Shown: positions 42,318 to 51,221, numbered from the stretch's first letter. The stretch is DNA of 64,000 nucleotides from Candidatus Stackebrandtia excrementipullorum (GCA_019113825.1 DXGR01000127.1:1-64000), one strand, 5' to 3'. Notes: a model not told the origin generated them from the sequence alone. Numbers and translations are program-made.

Positions 42318-45062
42318 GTGGAGACTCCCGTTTTTCTTGCCGTCGATCTGGGAACAACGCACACGGTCGCGGTCATCGGTCGGGGTGATCAGCGTCCTCG
42401 CCCTCTTGTTTTCGGTGATTCACCGTTGCTGCCGTCGGGTGTGTTCCTGGATCGTGAGGGTGTCTTCCACACCGGTCACGATGCGACGCGACTGTCGCGG
42501 ACGGAACCGGACCGGTATGAGCCGTACCCGAAACGACGTGTCGACGACGGCACTGTGCTGTTGGGTGATCGTGACCTTCCGGTGGCGGATCTTTTCGCTG
42601 CGATATTGCGGCGTATTTCGTTGGAGGTCGCCGGTTCGGGCATGAGCCCGAAAAACGTGATCTTGACGCATCCGGCGGATTGGGGTCCGGTACGGCGCGG
42701 GATTTTGGCTCAGGCGGCGACACAGGCCGGGTTCGACGACTTTCGGTTTGTGGCCGAGCCGGTTGCCGCTGCCGCCTATTGCACTCGGGAGTTGGACCGC
42801 GGTATTCCGGAACAGGGCAGTGTGGCCGTCTTCGACTTCGGCGGTGGCACGTTCGACGTGGCGGTGGTGCGGCGCGAGGAGGAGGGCTGGCGGACCACGG
42901 CGATGGGGGGTCTGAACGATCTGGGCGGTCTCGACGTCGACAACACTCTGGTCGATCACCTGGGTGAGCTTGTCTCCGACCGTGATGTGGCCTTGTGGCA
43001 CCGGATCGGTCACCCCGAGACCGCGCTGGATCGCCGGGATCGTCACATGTTCTGGTCGGAGGTGCGAGCCGGGAAGGAAATGTTGTCGCGGTCGTCGACG
43101 GCTCCCGTCGGGTTGCCGGGTGACGACATGGCGAGTGTCCATCTGACGCGTGACGAGTTGACGCGGTTGGCCTCTCCGTTGATCGACCGGGCGGTTGGTG
43201 AGACCCGTCGGACGTTGGAGCGCGCGGGGGTTGAGCCGTCGAGTCTGACGGTTTTGCTGTTGGTGGGTGGCTCGAGCCGTATGCCACAGGTGGCTTCCGC
43301 CTTGCACAGCGAGTTGGGTGTTGCGCCTTTCGTGCCGGAGCAGCCGGAACTTCCGGTGGCTTTTGGAGCGCTGGTCTATGCGATGTCGGGTGCCGATGAG
43401 CACCCTGTCGGGCCTGCACCGATGTCCGGTTCACCGGTTTTCGGTTCGCCCGTGTCCGGTTCACCCGTGATGGGGGATGCACCGGCCTTCGAGCCTCCCG
43501 TGTCGGCCGCACCGTCGTCGTTTTCGGGTACCGCGTACCCGGACGAAGGTTTTCGTGATCGAACGGCTTTTTTCGACCCGCCTGAACCGGACGTGGTGAC
43601 TCCCACGGCTGTGACGAAGCGTCGGTCCCGTTTTGCGATACCGGCGGCGGTGGTGTTGGCGTTGCTTTTTCTCATCGCTGTGGTGGAGGGGGTGAAACTG
43701 ATTCCCGACGGCGGGTTCAACGGTGTCGTCAACGAACTGGGCGGCGACGATGCCGACGGTGACGTTGCCGCGGAAGCGGCCGGTTTGCCGTCCCTGTTCG
43801 ATGTCGAGCTTTCCGGTGGCGGGGCGGCCGCGATCGCGGCTTCGTCTGATGCGGTGATCGTCGGTGACGTGACCGGTGGCTCCACCGAGATTTCGGCGTT
43901 CTCGTCATTGGACGGGGAGCGGTTGTGGAGCGGTTCCTATGAGCTGGAACCGACCGATCTGGCCTTCGTCGTGGTCGGAGATCTACTTCTTGTCGATGCG
44001 ACGTCGTCGGCGACCGATGCCGGCGAGGACATGCGCGCCGTCGTGTCGCTCGCCGATGGAGAAATGTTGTGGAAGCACGAGTGGCGGGATCGGCTGGACA
44101 TCGCGGTCTACGGAACGGAGGTGGTGGTCGAGCAGAAGGACGGCATTTACGACAACCGGGTCCTGCGTGTCGATTTGCTGACCGGGGACGAGGTCTGGGA
44201 GGAGCCGGGGCCCGACGGTTTGTGGATTCTGGAGACGCGCGTGCGGGCTTCCGCGCATTGGGACGACGGTGAGGCGGGCGACGAAACCGGTTCGCTGTGG
44301 CCGAATTCCCAGTCGTTGTACGACAACCTGGTGGCCGGGCCGGAGGTTGTCGATCTGGACCCGAGTAGCGGCCAGGGTCGGGTTCGCGACGCGGGTACCG
44401 GTGAGGTCCTATCGAGCGGTTCACTGCCGTTGAACGCGACGCAGTGGACGGTTTTCGAAGGTTTCGCGGTGGGTCGGTTGTCGGATGACGAATCACCGGG
44501 GCGGGCGGTGCTTGCCGCATACGGGTTGACGGATCTGAAGAAGGAGTGGGAGATCCCGTTCAACGCCGGTGACCGGATTGAACAGGTGAAGCCGTGTGGG
44601 CCGCAACTGGTGTGCGCGGCGATCGACACCCCCGGTGACGACAACGGGTATCGCACGATCGCGGTGAACATCGAAACCGGTGAAGAGGCGTGGTCGCTAC
44701 TCGTTGATTGGTCCACGTCGGACAGTTGGTACAGCACCGCCGACGGCCTCGTGTTCGGTAACCAGGTTTTTAACACGGTCGAGTACGCGCAGCTGTTGGA
44801 CTTCGAGGGCCAACCGGTTAGGGCCTCCGGTGCTTCCGATTACGTGAGTTCGGTGCGTGACGGGTACGCCGTGTTTCACACGACCTCCAACGACGGTTCA
44901 CTGGTGCACGAGGTCGTCGTGGTCGACACCGCGACGGGAGAGGCTACGGGGCCACAGGGTGTCGGGGATACGCGTCCGGAGCATACGGTCGTGACCGGGG
45001 ACGTCGTGGTGGTACTCGTGGACGCGACGAAGGTTTCCGTGTTCGGTGTGGCGCCGGTGTGA
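42318..45062 (+). CDS. Hsp70-like ATPase fused through a membrane helix to a PQQ-type beta-propeller
   Basis: About 914 residues. Residues 1-370 are an actin/Hsp70-fold ATPase: VFLAVDLGTTHTVAVIG (phosphate 1), FDFGGGTFDVAVVR (phosphate 2), LLLVGGSSRMPQVASAL (adenosine). There is no canonical DnaK substrate-binding domain. A Pro/Ser/Gly linker with a GSPV repeat leads to one membrane helix (FAIPAAVVLALLFLIAVVEG, about 440-460). The remaining 450 residues form an outer domain with repeats like LDGERLWSGSYEL, LADGEMLWKHEW, LTGDEVWEE, IETGEEAWSLLV, the Trp-docking pattern of PQQ-like propellers. The start is uncertain: GTG 42318 fits the family best, GTG 42300 is possible. Confidence 0.85.
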   Translation: METPVFLAVDLGTTHTVAVIGRGDQRPRPLVFGDSPLLPSGVFLDREGVFHTGHDATRLSRTEPDRYEPYPKRRVDDGTVLLGDRDLPVADLFAAILRRISLEVAGSGMSPKNVILTHPADWGPVRRGILAQAATQAGFDDFRFVAEPVAAAAYCTRELDRGIPEQGSVAVFDFGGGTFDVAVVRREEEGWRTTAMGGLNDLGGLDVDNTLVDHLGELVSDRDVALWHRIGHPETALDRRDRHMFWSEVRAGKEMLSRSSTAPVGLPGDDMASVHLTRDELTRLASPLIDRAVGETRRTLERAGVEPSSLTVLLLVGGSSRMPQVASALHSELGVAPFVPEQPELPVAFGALVYAMSGADEHPVGPAPMSGSPVFGSPVSGSPVMGDAPAFEPPVSAAPSSFSGTAYPDEGFRDRTAFFDPPEPDVVTPTAVTKRRSRFAIPAAVVLALLFLIAVVEGVKLIPDGGFNGVVNELGGDDADGDVAAEAAGLPSLFDVELSGGGAAAIAASSDAVIVGDVTGGSTEISAFSSLDGERLWSGSYELEPTDLAFVVVGDLLLVDATSSATDAGEDMRAVVSLADGEMLWKHEWRDRLDIAVYGTEVVVEQKDGIYDNRVLRVDLLTGDEVWEEPGPDGLWILETRVRASAHWDDGEAGDETGSLWPNSQSLYDNLVAGPEVVDLDPSSGQGRVRDAGTGEVLSSGSLPLNATQWTVFEGFAVGRLSDDESPGRAVLAAYGLTDLKKEWEIPFNAGDRIEQVKPCGPQLVCAAIDTPGDDNGYRTIAVNIETGEEAWSLLVDWSTSDSWYSTADGLVFGNQVFNTVEYAQLLDFEGQPVRASGASDYVSSVRDGYAVFHTTSNDGSLVHEVVVVDTATGEATGPQGVGDTRPEHTVVTGDVVVVLVDATKVSVFGVAPV

Positions 45063-45141
45063 GTCGTTCGGCGCTGATCGGGTGACCTACAACGCGGCAG
45101 CGTGTGACTTTTCCGCATCGACACCGGGCCAGACCGCAAAA

Positions 45142-45178
45142 AACGCCGGAGACCTCGAACATCGAAGTCTCCGGCGTT
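45142..45178 (-). terminator. Terminator of tRNA-Ser(GGA)
   Basis: A perfect 12-bp stem (AACGCCGGAGAC / GTCTCCGGCGTT) with a 13-nt loop; on the minus strand it is followed by a TTTTTT run. Confidence 0.9.
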
Positions 45179-45187
45179 ACCGCGTGG

Positions 45188-45272
45188 CGGAGGATAGGGG
45201 ATTCGAACCCCTGAGGGCGTTAACCCAACCCGCTTTCCAAGCGAGCGCCATAGGCCACTAGGCGAATCCTCC
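45188..45272 (-). tRNA. tRNA-Ser (anticodon GGA)
   Basis: On the minus strand the acceptor arm GGAGGAT pairs with ATCCTCC plus discriminator G. The anticodon loop is CTTGGAAAG (anticodon GGA), a long variable arm follows, and the T arm is AGGGGTTCGAATCCCCT. No encoded CCA. Confidence 0.95.
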
Positions 45273-45381
45273 GCGAAGGACAATACGCGATCGCGTGACG
45301 TGAACTCCACCGGGTAACGGCCTCCGGGGGCGTCGGCGGGCGTAAGCTGCCTGCAACCTGGTGCCGTCTCGAGGAGATGTC

Positions 45382-45648
45382 GTGTTCTTGGTGGAACTGA
45401 GGTTCGGACCCGAACCGGAGCGTTTGGCGCTCCGACCTGCGCACCGGGGCCTTTTGACCAGGTGGTACGCCGATGGTCTCGTCCAGGCTGCCGGCCCGTT
45501 CGACGACGGGTCGGGTTCGCTTGTGTTGTTCACGGTTGACGACGAGCAACGGTTGGACGAGTTGTTGAAGAAAGACCCCTACTATTCGGCGCCGGGTGTC
45601 ACCGTGGTCCGCAAGCAGCGTTGGAGTCCGCTCCCGCTGGCCGAGTAA
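45382..45648 (+). CDS. YciI-like protein
   Basis: 88 residues from GTG 45382, with GAGGAG 5 nt upstream; a longer frame starts at 45361 over the ribosome site. Ferredoxin-like YCII fold: FLVELRFGPEP, RPAHRGLLTRWYADG (conserved His), QAAGPFDDGSGSLVLF, LLKKDPYYSAPGV. The family includes small dimeric proteins with possible ligand or peroxide-related roles. Function unknown. Confidence 0.8.
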   Translation: MFLVELRFGPEPERLALRPAHRGLLTRWYADGLVQAAGPFDDGSGSLVLFTVDDEQRLDELLKKDPYYSAPGVTVVRKQRWSPLPLAE

Positions 45649-45775
45649 GCACGAAGCGACGTCATACACCGACTGTTTGCTTACTTGATTTCCCCGACGT
45701 GAATATTCCTCACTTCCATATCTGCGGCACAAACGGGCGCATACTGAGGGATATCAGCCAACGGGGTGAAACATT

Positions 45776-46135
45776 ATGTCCAGTCAGTACGGTCGGGAGT
45801 ATTCCCAACAACCGGGTTACAGCCAAACGGCCTGGTCCTCGCCAACCTCACCGGCGCCTGCGCAGACGGAGACGAGACTACAGAACGGGATCGGAACCGC
45901 CGCGCTCGTCCTCGGGATCGTCGGACTCGTCTTCAGCATCGTGTTGTTTGTCGTCAACGTGTTCTCACTGATCGTTTCGATTCCCGCCGTGGTTCTCGGC
46001 GCCGTCGGTGTCGCCAAGGCCGCCAACGGTTCGGCGACCAACCGCGGAGCGGCCATCACCGGTCTGGTATGCGGGATCGTGGCGATAGTCCTGGTGATTC
46101 TCATGAACACGTTGTTGGTCGCCATCTTCGGTTGA
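45776..46135 (+). CDS. DUF4190-type small membrane protein
   Basis: 119 residues. A Gln/Ser/Tyr/Pro-rich N-terminal cytoplasmic tail of about 35 residues, then two long hydrophobic segments (GTAALVLGIVGLVFSIVLFV with IVSIPAVVLGAVGVAKAANG, and AAITGLVCGIVAIVLVILMN) with the G-x-x-x-G spacing typical of DUF4190. GGGGTGAAACATT precedes the ATG. Function unknown; such proteins are frequent in actinobacteria. Confidence 0.8.
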   Translation: MSSQYGREYSQQPGYSQTAWSSPTSPAPAQTETRLQNGIGTAALVLGIVGLVFSIVLFVVNVFSLIVSIPAVVLGAVGVAKAANGSATNRGAAITGLVCGIVAIVLVILMNTLLVAIFG

Positions 46136-46235
46136 CGACGCCGAGCACGTGCCTCTCCACGGCGCGGGGCGTGTGCTGCGTGAGCAGCTCACGCAGGGTG
46201 ACGACGGTCCGGCCGACCACGTTAGGGTTGGCCGG

Positions 46236-46997
46236 ATGCGAGCGCGGGGTGTGATTACGCGCGGCACGACCTTCACCAATCGGCTGCGAAGACTGGACCG
46301 CTGGTTGAGTCTGCCGCCGATCGGCAGTCCGCTGGTGGTGGACCTGGGCTACGGCGCTTATCCGACAACGACCGTGGAGTGGCACAGGCACCTTCGGCGC
46401 CGATGTCGACACGTCAGGTTGGTCGGGTTGGAAATCGACCCTGGCAGGGTCGCGGCCGCCCAGTCGTTCGCCGTGCCGGGAACGCTTGAGTTCCGATCCG
46501 GCGGGTTTGAACTTGCGGGTTTGCGGCCCGGTCTTGTGCGTGCGATGAACGTGCTGCGTCAGTACGACGAGAGCGACGTGGCGTCGGCGTGGCGGATGCT
46601 CGCGAAAAATCTTGCGTCCGGCGGCCGGTTCGTCGACGGAACCAGTGACGAGTTGGGTCGCGTGGCCGCCTGGGTTGTGCACGACTCGATCGCGCCGGTC
46701 ACGTTGACACTGGCCACAGACTTGTCCACCATGGATGACCCGGCGGTGCTGGCGGAGCGACTCCCGAAGGCGCTCATTCATCGCAATGTTCCGGGGGAGG
46801 CGGTGCATTCGCTCCTCACGTCGTTGCGAGAAACCTGGGCCCGTACCGCCGTCTACAGTACGTTCGGTCCCCGCGACCGCTGGCGCCGCAGCCTGGAGGC
46901 GCTACGAGACGCGGGGTGGCCTGTGCTCGAGACCCCGAATCGGCGCCGTGACGGGACGATCACCGTCCCGTGGCGATCGGTCGCACCGTCACCATGA
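46236..46997 (+). CDS. SAM-dependent methyltransferase-like protein
   Basis: 253 residues from ATG 46236. TAGGGT (46223-46228) lies 7 nt upstream, indicating a leaderless mRNA. A Rossmann-type motif I VVDLGYGAYPTTTVEWH and acidic VRLVGLEIDPGRVAAAQ point to a class I methyltransferase, but the motif is unusual (GYGAYP rather than GxGxG). A second block GLVRAMNVLRQYDESDV fits the post-I region. Substrate unknown. Its end overlaps the convergent cysteine dioxygenase gene by 9 nt. Confidence 0.75.
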   Translation: MRARGVITRGTTFTNRLRRLDRWLSLPPIGSPLVVDLGYGAYPTTTVEWHRHLRRRCRHVRLVGLEIDPGRVAAAQSFAVPGTLEFRSGGFELAGLRPGLVRAMNVLRQYDESDVASAWRMLAKNLASGGRFVDGTSDELGRVAAWVVHDSIAPVTLTLATDLSTMDDPAVLAERLPKALIHRNVPGEAVHSLLTSLRETWARTAVYSTFGPRDRWRRSLEALRDAGWPVLETPNRRRDGTITVPWRSVAPSP

Positions 46998-47471
46998 ACC
47001 GCCTGCGCGCACCATCGAGGACAGCCAGAGACCGGATTCGTCGAACAGGTAACGCCGCATGATCGCCAGCCGCGGCGCGTAAACGTGCACGCTGACGGCG
47101 GGGACGTCGGTGTGGTTCACGACGGCGTGCACCGCGGTGACATCGACGGTCGCGGCGGTTCCGGCCGGGACGGTTTCGCTTCGCAGCCGAGGCGGCTCCC
47201 CCGGTTGAACGGTGTACTGCGTCAGTTCACCCTGGGCCACCGCGAAACCGGCGGGGCTCGGTGTCGACAGGCCGCCGTGGTCGTGCAGGTCGGTCCCCTG
47301 ACCGGGCAACCAGCCGAGAAGCCATACCTCGAAGTCGTCGGTGACTTCGATGCGCTTGGCCGATCGTGACTTCGGTGTGAACCAGGCGCGCACCGGTTGA
47401 GCCGTCGCGAGGTGAAGTGCCCGGGCGGCGAGGTCGGAGGAGATGGACGCAAACGGCGTGGTGGTGTTCAC
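46989..47471 (-). CDS. cdo: Cysteine dioxygenase
   Basis: 160 residues from GTG 47471 (AAGG about 9 nt upstream); longer frames exist but overlap leader structures. Cupin motif 1 WLPGQGTDLHDHGG...GFAVAQGELTQY with the iron His-x-His, and motif 2 with VHAVVNHTDVPAVSVHVYAP supplying the third His. It oxidises cysteine to cysteine sulfinic acid. A 15-codon leader ORF with two Cys codons lies upstream, so expression probably senses Cys-tRNA or cysteine levels. Confidence 0.88.
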   Translation of the reverse strand: MNTTTPFASISSDLAARALHLATAQPVRAWFTPKSRSAKRIEVTDDFEVWLLGWLPGQGTDLHDHGGLSTPSPAGFAVAQGELTQYTVQPGEPPRLRSETVPAGTAATVDVTAVHAVVNHTDVPAVSVHVYAPRLAIMRRYLFDESGLWLSSMVRAGGSW

Positions 47472-47535
47472 GGATGGATGCCTTAGGCGTGATGCCCGGA
47501 CTGTCGGGCGCATGGGCGGGGACGGCGATGTCGGT

Positions 47536-47583
47536 TTAGCGACAACAGCCGTACAGAGTAGAAAACGCCCAGTTGAAGTCCAT
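47536..47583 (-). CDS. Cys-Cys leader peptide upstream of cysteine dioxygenase
   Basis: ATG 47583 opens MDFNWAFSTLYGCCR and stops at TAA (47536-47538), with two tandem TGT Cys codons two codons before the stop. TACAGT (47592-47597) is 8 nt before the ATG, so the transcript starts at or near the ATG. Downstream GCCCG (47494-47498 complement) and CGGGC (47505-47509) form a hairpin between leader and cdo. The arrangement matches Cys-rich leader ORFs that control sulfur genes in mycobacteria. Confidence 0.7.
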   Translation of the reverse strand: MDFNWAFSTLYGCCR

Positions 47584-47785
47584 CGTTTCGCACTGTACCG
47601 CAAGAACGGGTTGCCGCGGTGAAGCGTCGCACCCGGTGTCCGTCGTGTCGCATTCCCACGGCGCGAAGGTAACGGTTACAGAACCGGGCCTAAACGATTA
47701 CAGCACCCATGGGCTAATCTCGCCGATGGCCCACTTCGTGGGTCTGCCACAGTGATACCCGCGGGGGAGCAGAGGAGCATTGCTC

Positions 47786-48766
47786 GTGACCGCTAACCGA
47801 TTCGGTAGCAGGCGTTCAAGGGCGTTCGGTGTTGCCCTGGTCAGTGCGGTAACGGCGCTGACGATGGCGGTTCCGGCCATGGCCGACCCCATCGGAGACA
47901 TCGAAGGGGAGATCGAAGCCCAAGCAGCGGATCTCGAAGTCGTCATCGAGGAGTACAACGCGGTGGCGGAGGAACTTACCGACACCAAGGACCAGATCGC
48001 CGACTTGGAGGCGAAGCTCAAGCCGTATGAGGAAGAGCTGGAGCAGCTGTACGACCTGACCGAGCACATCGCGTTGTCGGCTTACCAGAATCAGGGCTTG
48101 ACCGGGACGTTCGCTCTGTTGGACGCCGGTTCACCGGAGATCTTCAGTGAACGGATCACGGCACTCAACGCGACGACCGCCAGCGATTCACGATTGATCG
48201 CCGAGATCAACGAGGCGAAGGCGGAGTTCGAGGACGAGGCGAAGGTTCTGGACGATTTGCGGAAGACGCAGGCGTCTCAAGAGCAGTACCTTGAGGACCA
48301 GAAGACCACCATCGAGGACGCCATCGAGCGGCTGCAGGCCGACCGTAAGGACGCGTATCGCGATGAGGCGGCCGCTCGTGGAGAGTCCATCGAATACATT
48401 CCCGATTACGTGCCCGGTGATCGCGGGGTCGTGGTTCGGCAGGCCATGGCTCAGTTGGGCAAACCGTATATCTGGGCGGCCTCGGGTCCGGACGCCTACG
48501 ACTGTTCCGGGCTCATCCTTGACGCGTACAACCAGATCGGTATCGGTTTGCCGCATAATGCTGCACAGCAGTACAACATGTCGGTTCGTATCAGTCGTGA
48601 CGCGCTGCAGCCGGGCGACCTGGTGTTTTACAACGGTTTGGCCCACGTGGCCATGTACATCGGAGACGGTTACGTGATTCACGCGCCGACGACCGGGGAC
48701 GTCGTGAAGATCGCCACGATCGACGGCGCCGCCACTCCGTACTACGGCGCAGGTCGTTTCCTGTAA
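47786..48766 (+). CDS. NlpC/P60 peptidoglycan hydrolase (RipA-like)
   Basis: 326 residues from GTG 47786 (GAGGAG 8 nt upstream). Signal peptide with AFGVALVSAVTALTMAVPAMA, cleavage near 35. A coiled-coil domain of about 150 residues follows (DLEVVIEEYNAVAEELTDTK and similar), then the C-terminal NlpC/P60 domain from about 215: AYDCSGLILDAY (catalytic Cys), GLAHVAMYIGDG (His) and VIHAPTTG. It cleaves stem-peptide bonds in peptidoglycan during division or growth. The upstream region has GTAACGGTTAC (47669-47679), a possible operator. Confidence 0.92.
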   Translation: MTANRFGSRRSRAFGVALVSAVTALTMAVPAMADPIGDIEGEIEAQAADLEVVIEEYNAVAEELTDTKDQIADLEAKLKPYEEELEQLYDLTEHIALSAYQNQGLTGTFALLDAGSPEIFSERITALNATTASDSRLIAEINEAKAEFEDEAKVLDDLRKTQASQEQYLEDQKTTIEDAIERLQADRKDAYRDEAAARGESIEYIPDYVPGDRGVVVRQAMAQLGKPYIWAASGPDAYDCSGLILDAYNQIGIGLPHNAAQQYNMSVRISRDALQPGDLVFYNGLAHVAMYIGDGYVIHAPTTGDVVKIATIDGAATPYYGAGRFL

Positions 48767-48781
48767 CGACCGGATGTCTTC

Positions 48782-48809
48782 AAGGGCCCGCGAGTTTTCG
48801 CGGGCCCTT
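48782..48809. terminator. Bidirectional terminator
   Basis: A perfect 12-bp stem (AAGGGCCCGCGA / TCGCGGGCCCTT) with a 4-nt loop between the NlpC gene and the convergent methyltransferase; T's follow on the plus strand. Confidence 0.9.
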
Positions 48810-48816
48810 TGTCGTG

Positions 48817-49568
48817 TCAATCGATCGTTCCGAGGGTGAGATACGCGAAACCAAGGAGGTCGCGGGTTCCTTCAAGCCATTGTCTGCGGTGATTGACGTG
48901 GCGTCGGCGAATATCGGCGGCTGCGTCGCTGTCGCCGTGCTCGAGGAGCCAGTGGGCGTCGTCCGCCAGGTGACCCGACTCCAGGTGTTCCCATTCCTCC
49001 CGGTTGACGGTTTCGATCCACAACGGTTGGTAGCCGGCGTCGACGGTCTGTGTCACGAGGCCGTTGAGGTCGGTGTGTTCGTCGGCGGATGCGTCCGGCC
49101 ACAGTCGCCCCAGGTCGGTCGCGGTGGGCGGCCGCTCCCAGAAACAGTCGGCGTAGACGAGGCGACCGCCCGGGTTGACAAGGTTTTTGAGTTCCTCCAG
49201 TGCGGTGGGAATGTCCCCGAATGCGTGTGAGGAACCGATGCACAGGACGACGTCGGCGGGTGTTCTCTGTTCGGCGCCGGGCCCGTGCACCAGGGTCACG
49301 CGGTCGGACAGACCGCGTTCGAGCGCGTTGCGGCGGCGCGTTCGATGTCGGGGCGATTGGTGTCGACGCCGATCGCGGTGGCGGCGGGACAGGCTGCCGC
49401 CAGCTGCAACATGAGTTCTCCCCATCCGCATCCGATGTCGAGGATCGTTTCGGGTTCGGTGGCGGCGACTCGTTTGACGATCTGGTCGGCACGTGTTTGC
49501 GCGAGCGGTGACGCGAACCGCAGGTATGTCCCGTAGCCGGGTGGCGAGATCTCGTTCGTCGAGAACAA
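48817..49568 (-). pseudogene. SAM-dependent methyltransferase interrupted by a frameshift
   Basis: Two overlapping minus-strand frames encode halves of one methyltransferase. The N-terminal half (TTG 49568 to stop near 49296) holds ILDIGCGWGELMLQLAAACP (motif I) and GVDTNRPDIERAAA; the C-terminal half continues from NALERGLSDRVTLVHGPGAE through VVLCIGSSHAFGD and NPGGRLVYADCFWERPP to the stop at 48817. Joining them at 49328-49329 needs one extra A in a GCAAC tract (GCAAAC would restore the frame). Either a genuine inactivated gene or a single-base sequencing error. Confidence 0.75.
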
Positions 49569-49727
49569 CTGTGGTGGGAGTCATGCCCGGTGGCAACCGA
49601 TTTTTCGATGTTCCAGCCGCCGTCGGCCCGATCGGTGTGCGACTGCGGCGGCGCGGGCGGCAGCCGTCTTACTTGGTCGTAGCCTAATCCGGCTGCGTTG
49701 TAACCCTTGCCGTGCAAGGATCTACCG

Positions 49728-50129
49728 ATGCTCCAACTGACCGATTTCATCATCGACTGTCCGGATCCGATGGCGTTGGCGGCGTTCTACGCGAAGGTGA
49801 CGAAACGCGAGGTCAAGCCGGATAGCAACGACCATTGGGCCGGCATCGGGTTTGGCGAAGTCGAGCTGGCGTTCCAGCGGGTTGGCGACTATCGTCCACC
49901 GAATTGGCCCGACGATGAACATCCCAAGCAGTTCCATCTTGATTTCGAGGTGGACGAGTTCGAGCCCGAACGGAATCGAATCGTCGAACTCGGCGCGACG
50001 TGGCGGAAAGACTTCATCAACGAGGAGGGCTTCGGCTGGCAGATCTATACAGATCCGATCGGGCACCCTTTCTGTCTGTGCCGCAACAAGCGGGTCACGT
50101 GGAGGAACGGCCGGGTGGAGTGGCCGTAG
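49728..50129 (+). CDS. Glyoxalase/bleomycin-resistance-like (VOC) protein
   Basis: 133 residues from ATG 49728 (AAGGA 7 nt upstream). VOC fold: LTDFIIDCPDPMALAAFYAK, WAGIGFGEVELAFQRV, FHLDFEVDEF (metal-type His), GFGWQIYTDPIGHPFCL. Such proteins bind small ligands or act as metal-dependent enzymes; the exact role is unknown. The C terminus ends in a short basic stretch (RNKRVTWRNGR). Confidence 0.85.
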   Translation: MLQLTDFIIDCPDPMALAAFYAKVTKREVKPDSNDHWAGIGFGEVELAFQRVGDYRPPNWPDDEHPKQFHLDFEVDEFEPERNRIVELGATWRKDFINEEGFGWQIYTDPIGHPFCLCRNKRVTWRNGRVEWP

Positions 50130-50192
50130 GAAGCCGCCGTTGAACCCGCGTTTCGGTGTTGCCGGTGCCGGTGATGCCGCCTGGTGACGACT

Positions 50193-51221
50193 TCAGGCCT
50201 GTGATGCCAATAGGGCCGAGTACACGGTGAGGCCGGGCCCGAATGCGGAGGCCACAAGGTTGCGGGGCTCCCGTCGGGCGAGCTCGCGAATGACGAGCAG
50301 GATGGTGGCCGATGAACAGTTCCCGTGTCGACGTAGGACGTCTCGTGACACGTCGAGTTCGTCGGCGGGCAGGTCCAGGCTTTTCTGCGCCACGTCGAGA
50401 ATGGCGCGCCCGCCCGGGTGAACGGCCCAGGCGTCGATGTCGCCGAGCGCGCGTCCGTGTGGTTGCAACAGGGATTCGACGGCGGTCGGGAGGTTACGCC
50501 CCAGCACTTTCGGTACCTGGGCCGACAGGCCCATGCGGAAGCCCCGGTCGGTGACACGCCAGCTCATGTGGTCGGCGTGCGCGGTGTCGGTGCGTGATGT
50601 GACGTCGACGAGCGCGAGCCCTTTACCGTCGGGTACGAGGACGATCGCGGCGGCGGCGTCGGAGAAGAGCGCGTGTGCGACGGTCTGTTCGGCGTCCAAG
50701 GGGCCCGGTGCAAGGTGGAGACTGGTCAGTTCGACGCACAGAAGCGCCGCGGGACGCCGTCGGACGCGCACGTGATTGGCCACGGTAGACAAAGCGGGTA
50801 TCGCGGCATAGCACCCCATGTGCCCGATGAAGACCCGCTGTGTCTCCGGGGAGACGTTCAAACGGTCCGCAAGACGAATGTCGAGGCCGGGGGTCGCATA
50901 ACCGGTGCAGGAGACGACGGTCAACAGGTCAAGGTCGTCGGCGTCGACCACGGCCTCCGCCATTGCGTCTCGCAGTGCACGTTCTCCCAGTTGCACGGAC
51001 GGGTTCTCATACCGTTCCAGGCGTTGGGCGGTGCTCCAACTCGACACGTCCTCGTGACGCGGATCGACGACACCGTGGCGAGTGTCGACTCCGGCGTTTC
51101 GGAAGATACGTTCCGAACGGGCCGAGCCGTCGGTGTGTCCGGCGAAGAAGTCACGCCACAGGCCGTCCTGGTCCATGGTGTCTGGTACGGCCACGCCGTA
51201 TCCGGCAATAACGGGTGTCAT
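50193..51221 (-). CDS. Type III polyketide synthase
   Basis: 342 residues from ATG 51221 (GGGAGG 6 nt upstream; an ATG also at 51224). Thiolase-fold catalytic triad is complete: Cys in FIGHMGCYAAIPAL (about 143), His in AWAVHPGGRAIL (about 275), Asn in RRHGNCSSATILL (about 308); the AFGPGLT loop near the C terminus is the family signature. Homodimeric enzymes that extend acyl-CoA starters with malonyl-CoA to give alkylresorcinols, pyrones or quinone precursors. It lies with a UbiG-like methyltransferase and a UbiA prenyltransferase. Confidence 0.93.
   Translation of the reverse strand: MTPVIAGYGVAVPDTMDQDGLWRDFFAGHTDGSARSERIFRNAGVDTRHGVVDPRHEDVSSWSTAQRLERYENPSVQLGERALRDAMAEAVVDADDLDLLTVVSCTGYATPGLDIRLADRLNVSPETQRVFIGHMGCYAAIPALSTVANHVRVRRRPAALLCVELTSLHLAPGPLDAEQTVAHALFSDAAAAIVLVPDGKGLALVDVTSRTDTAHADHMSWRVTDRGFRMGLSAQVPKVLGRNLPTAVESLLQPHGRALGDIDAWAVHPGGRAILDVAQKSLDLPADELDVSRDVLRRHGNCSSATILLVIRELARREPRNLVASAFGPGLTVYSALLASQA

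Noticed and set aside
47600..47785. ydaO (c-di-AMP) riboswitch upstream of the NlpC/P60 gene
   Set aside because: Such genes often have one in actinobacteria, but I could not match its conserved core; only the GTAACGGTTAC palindrome stands out.
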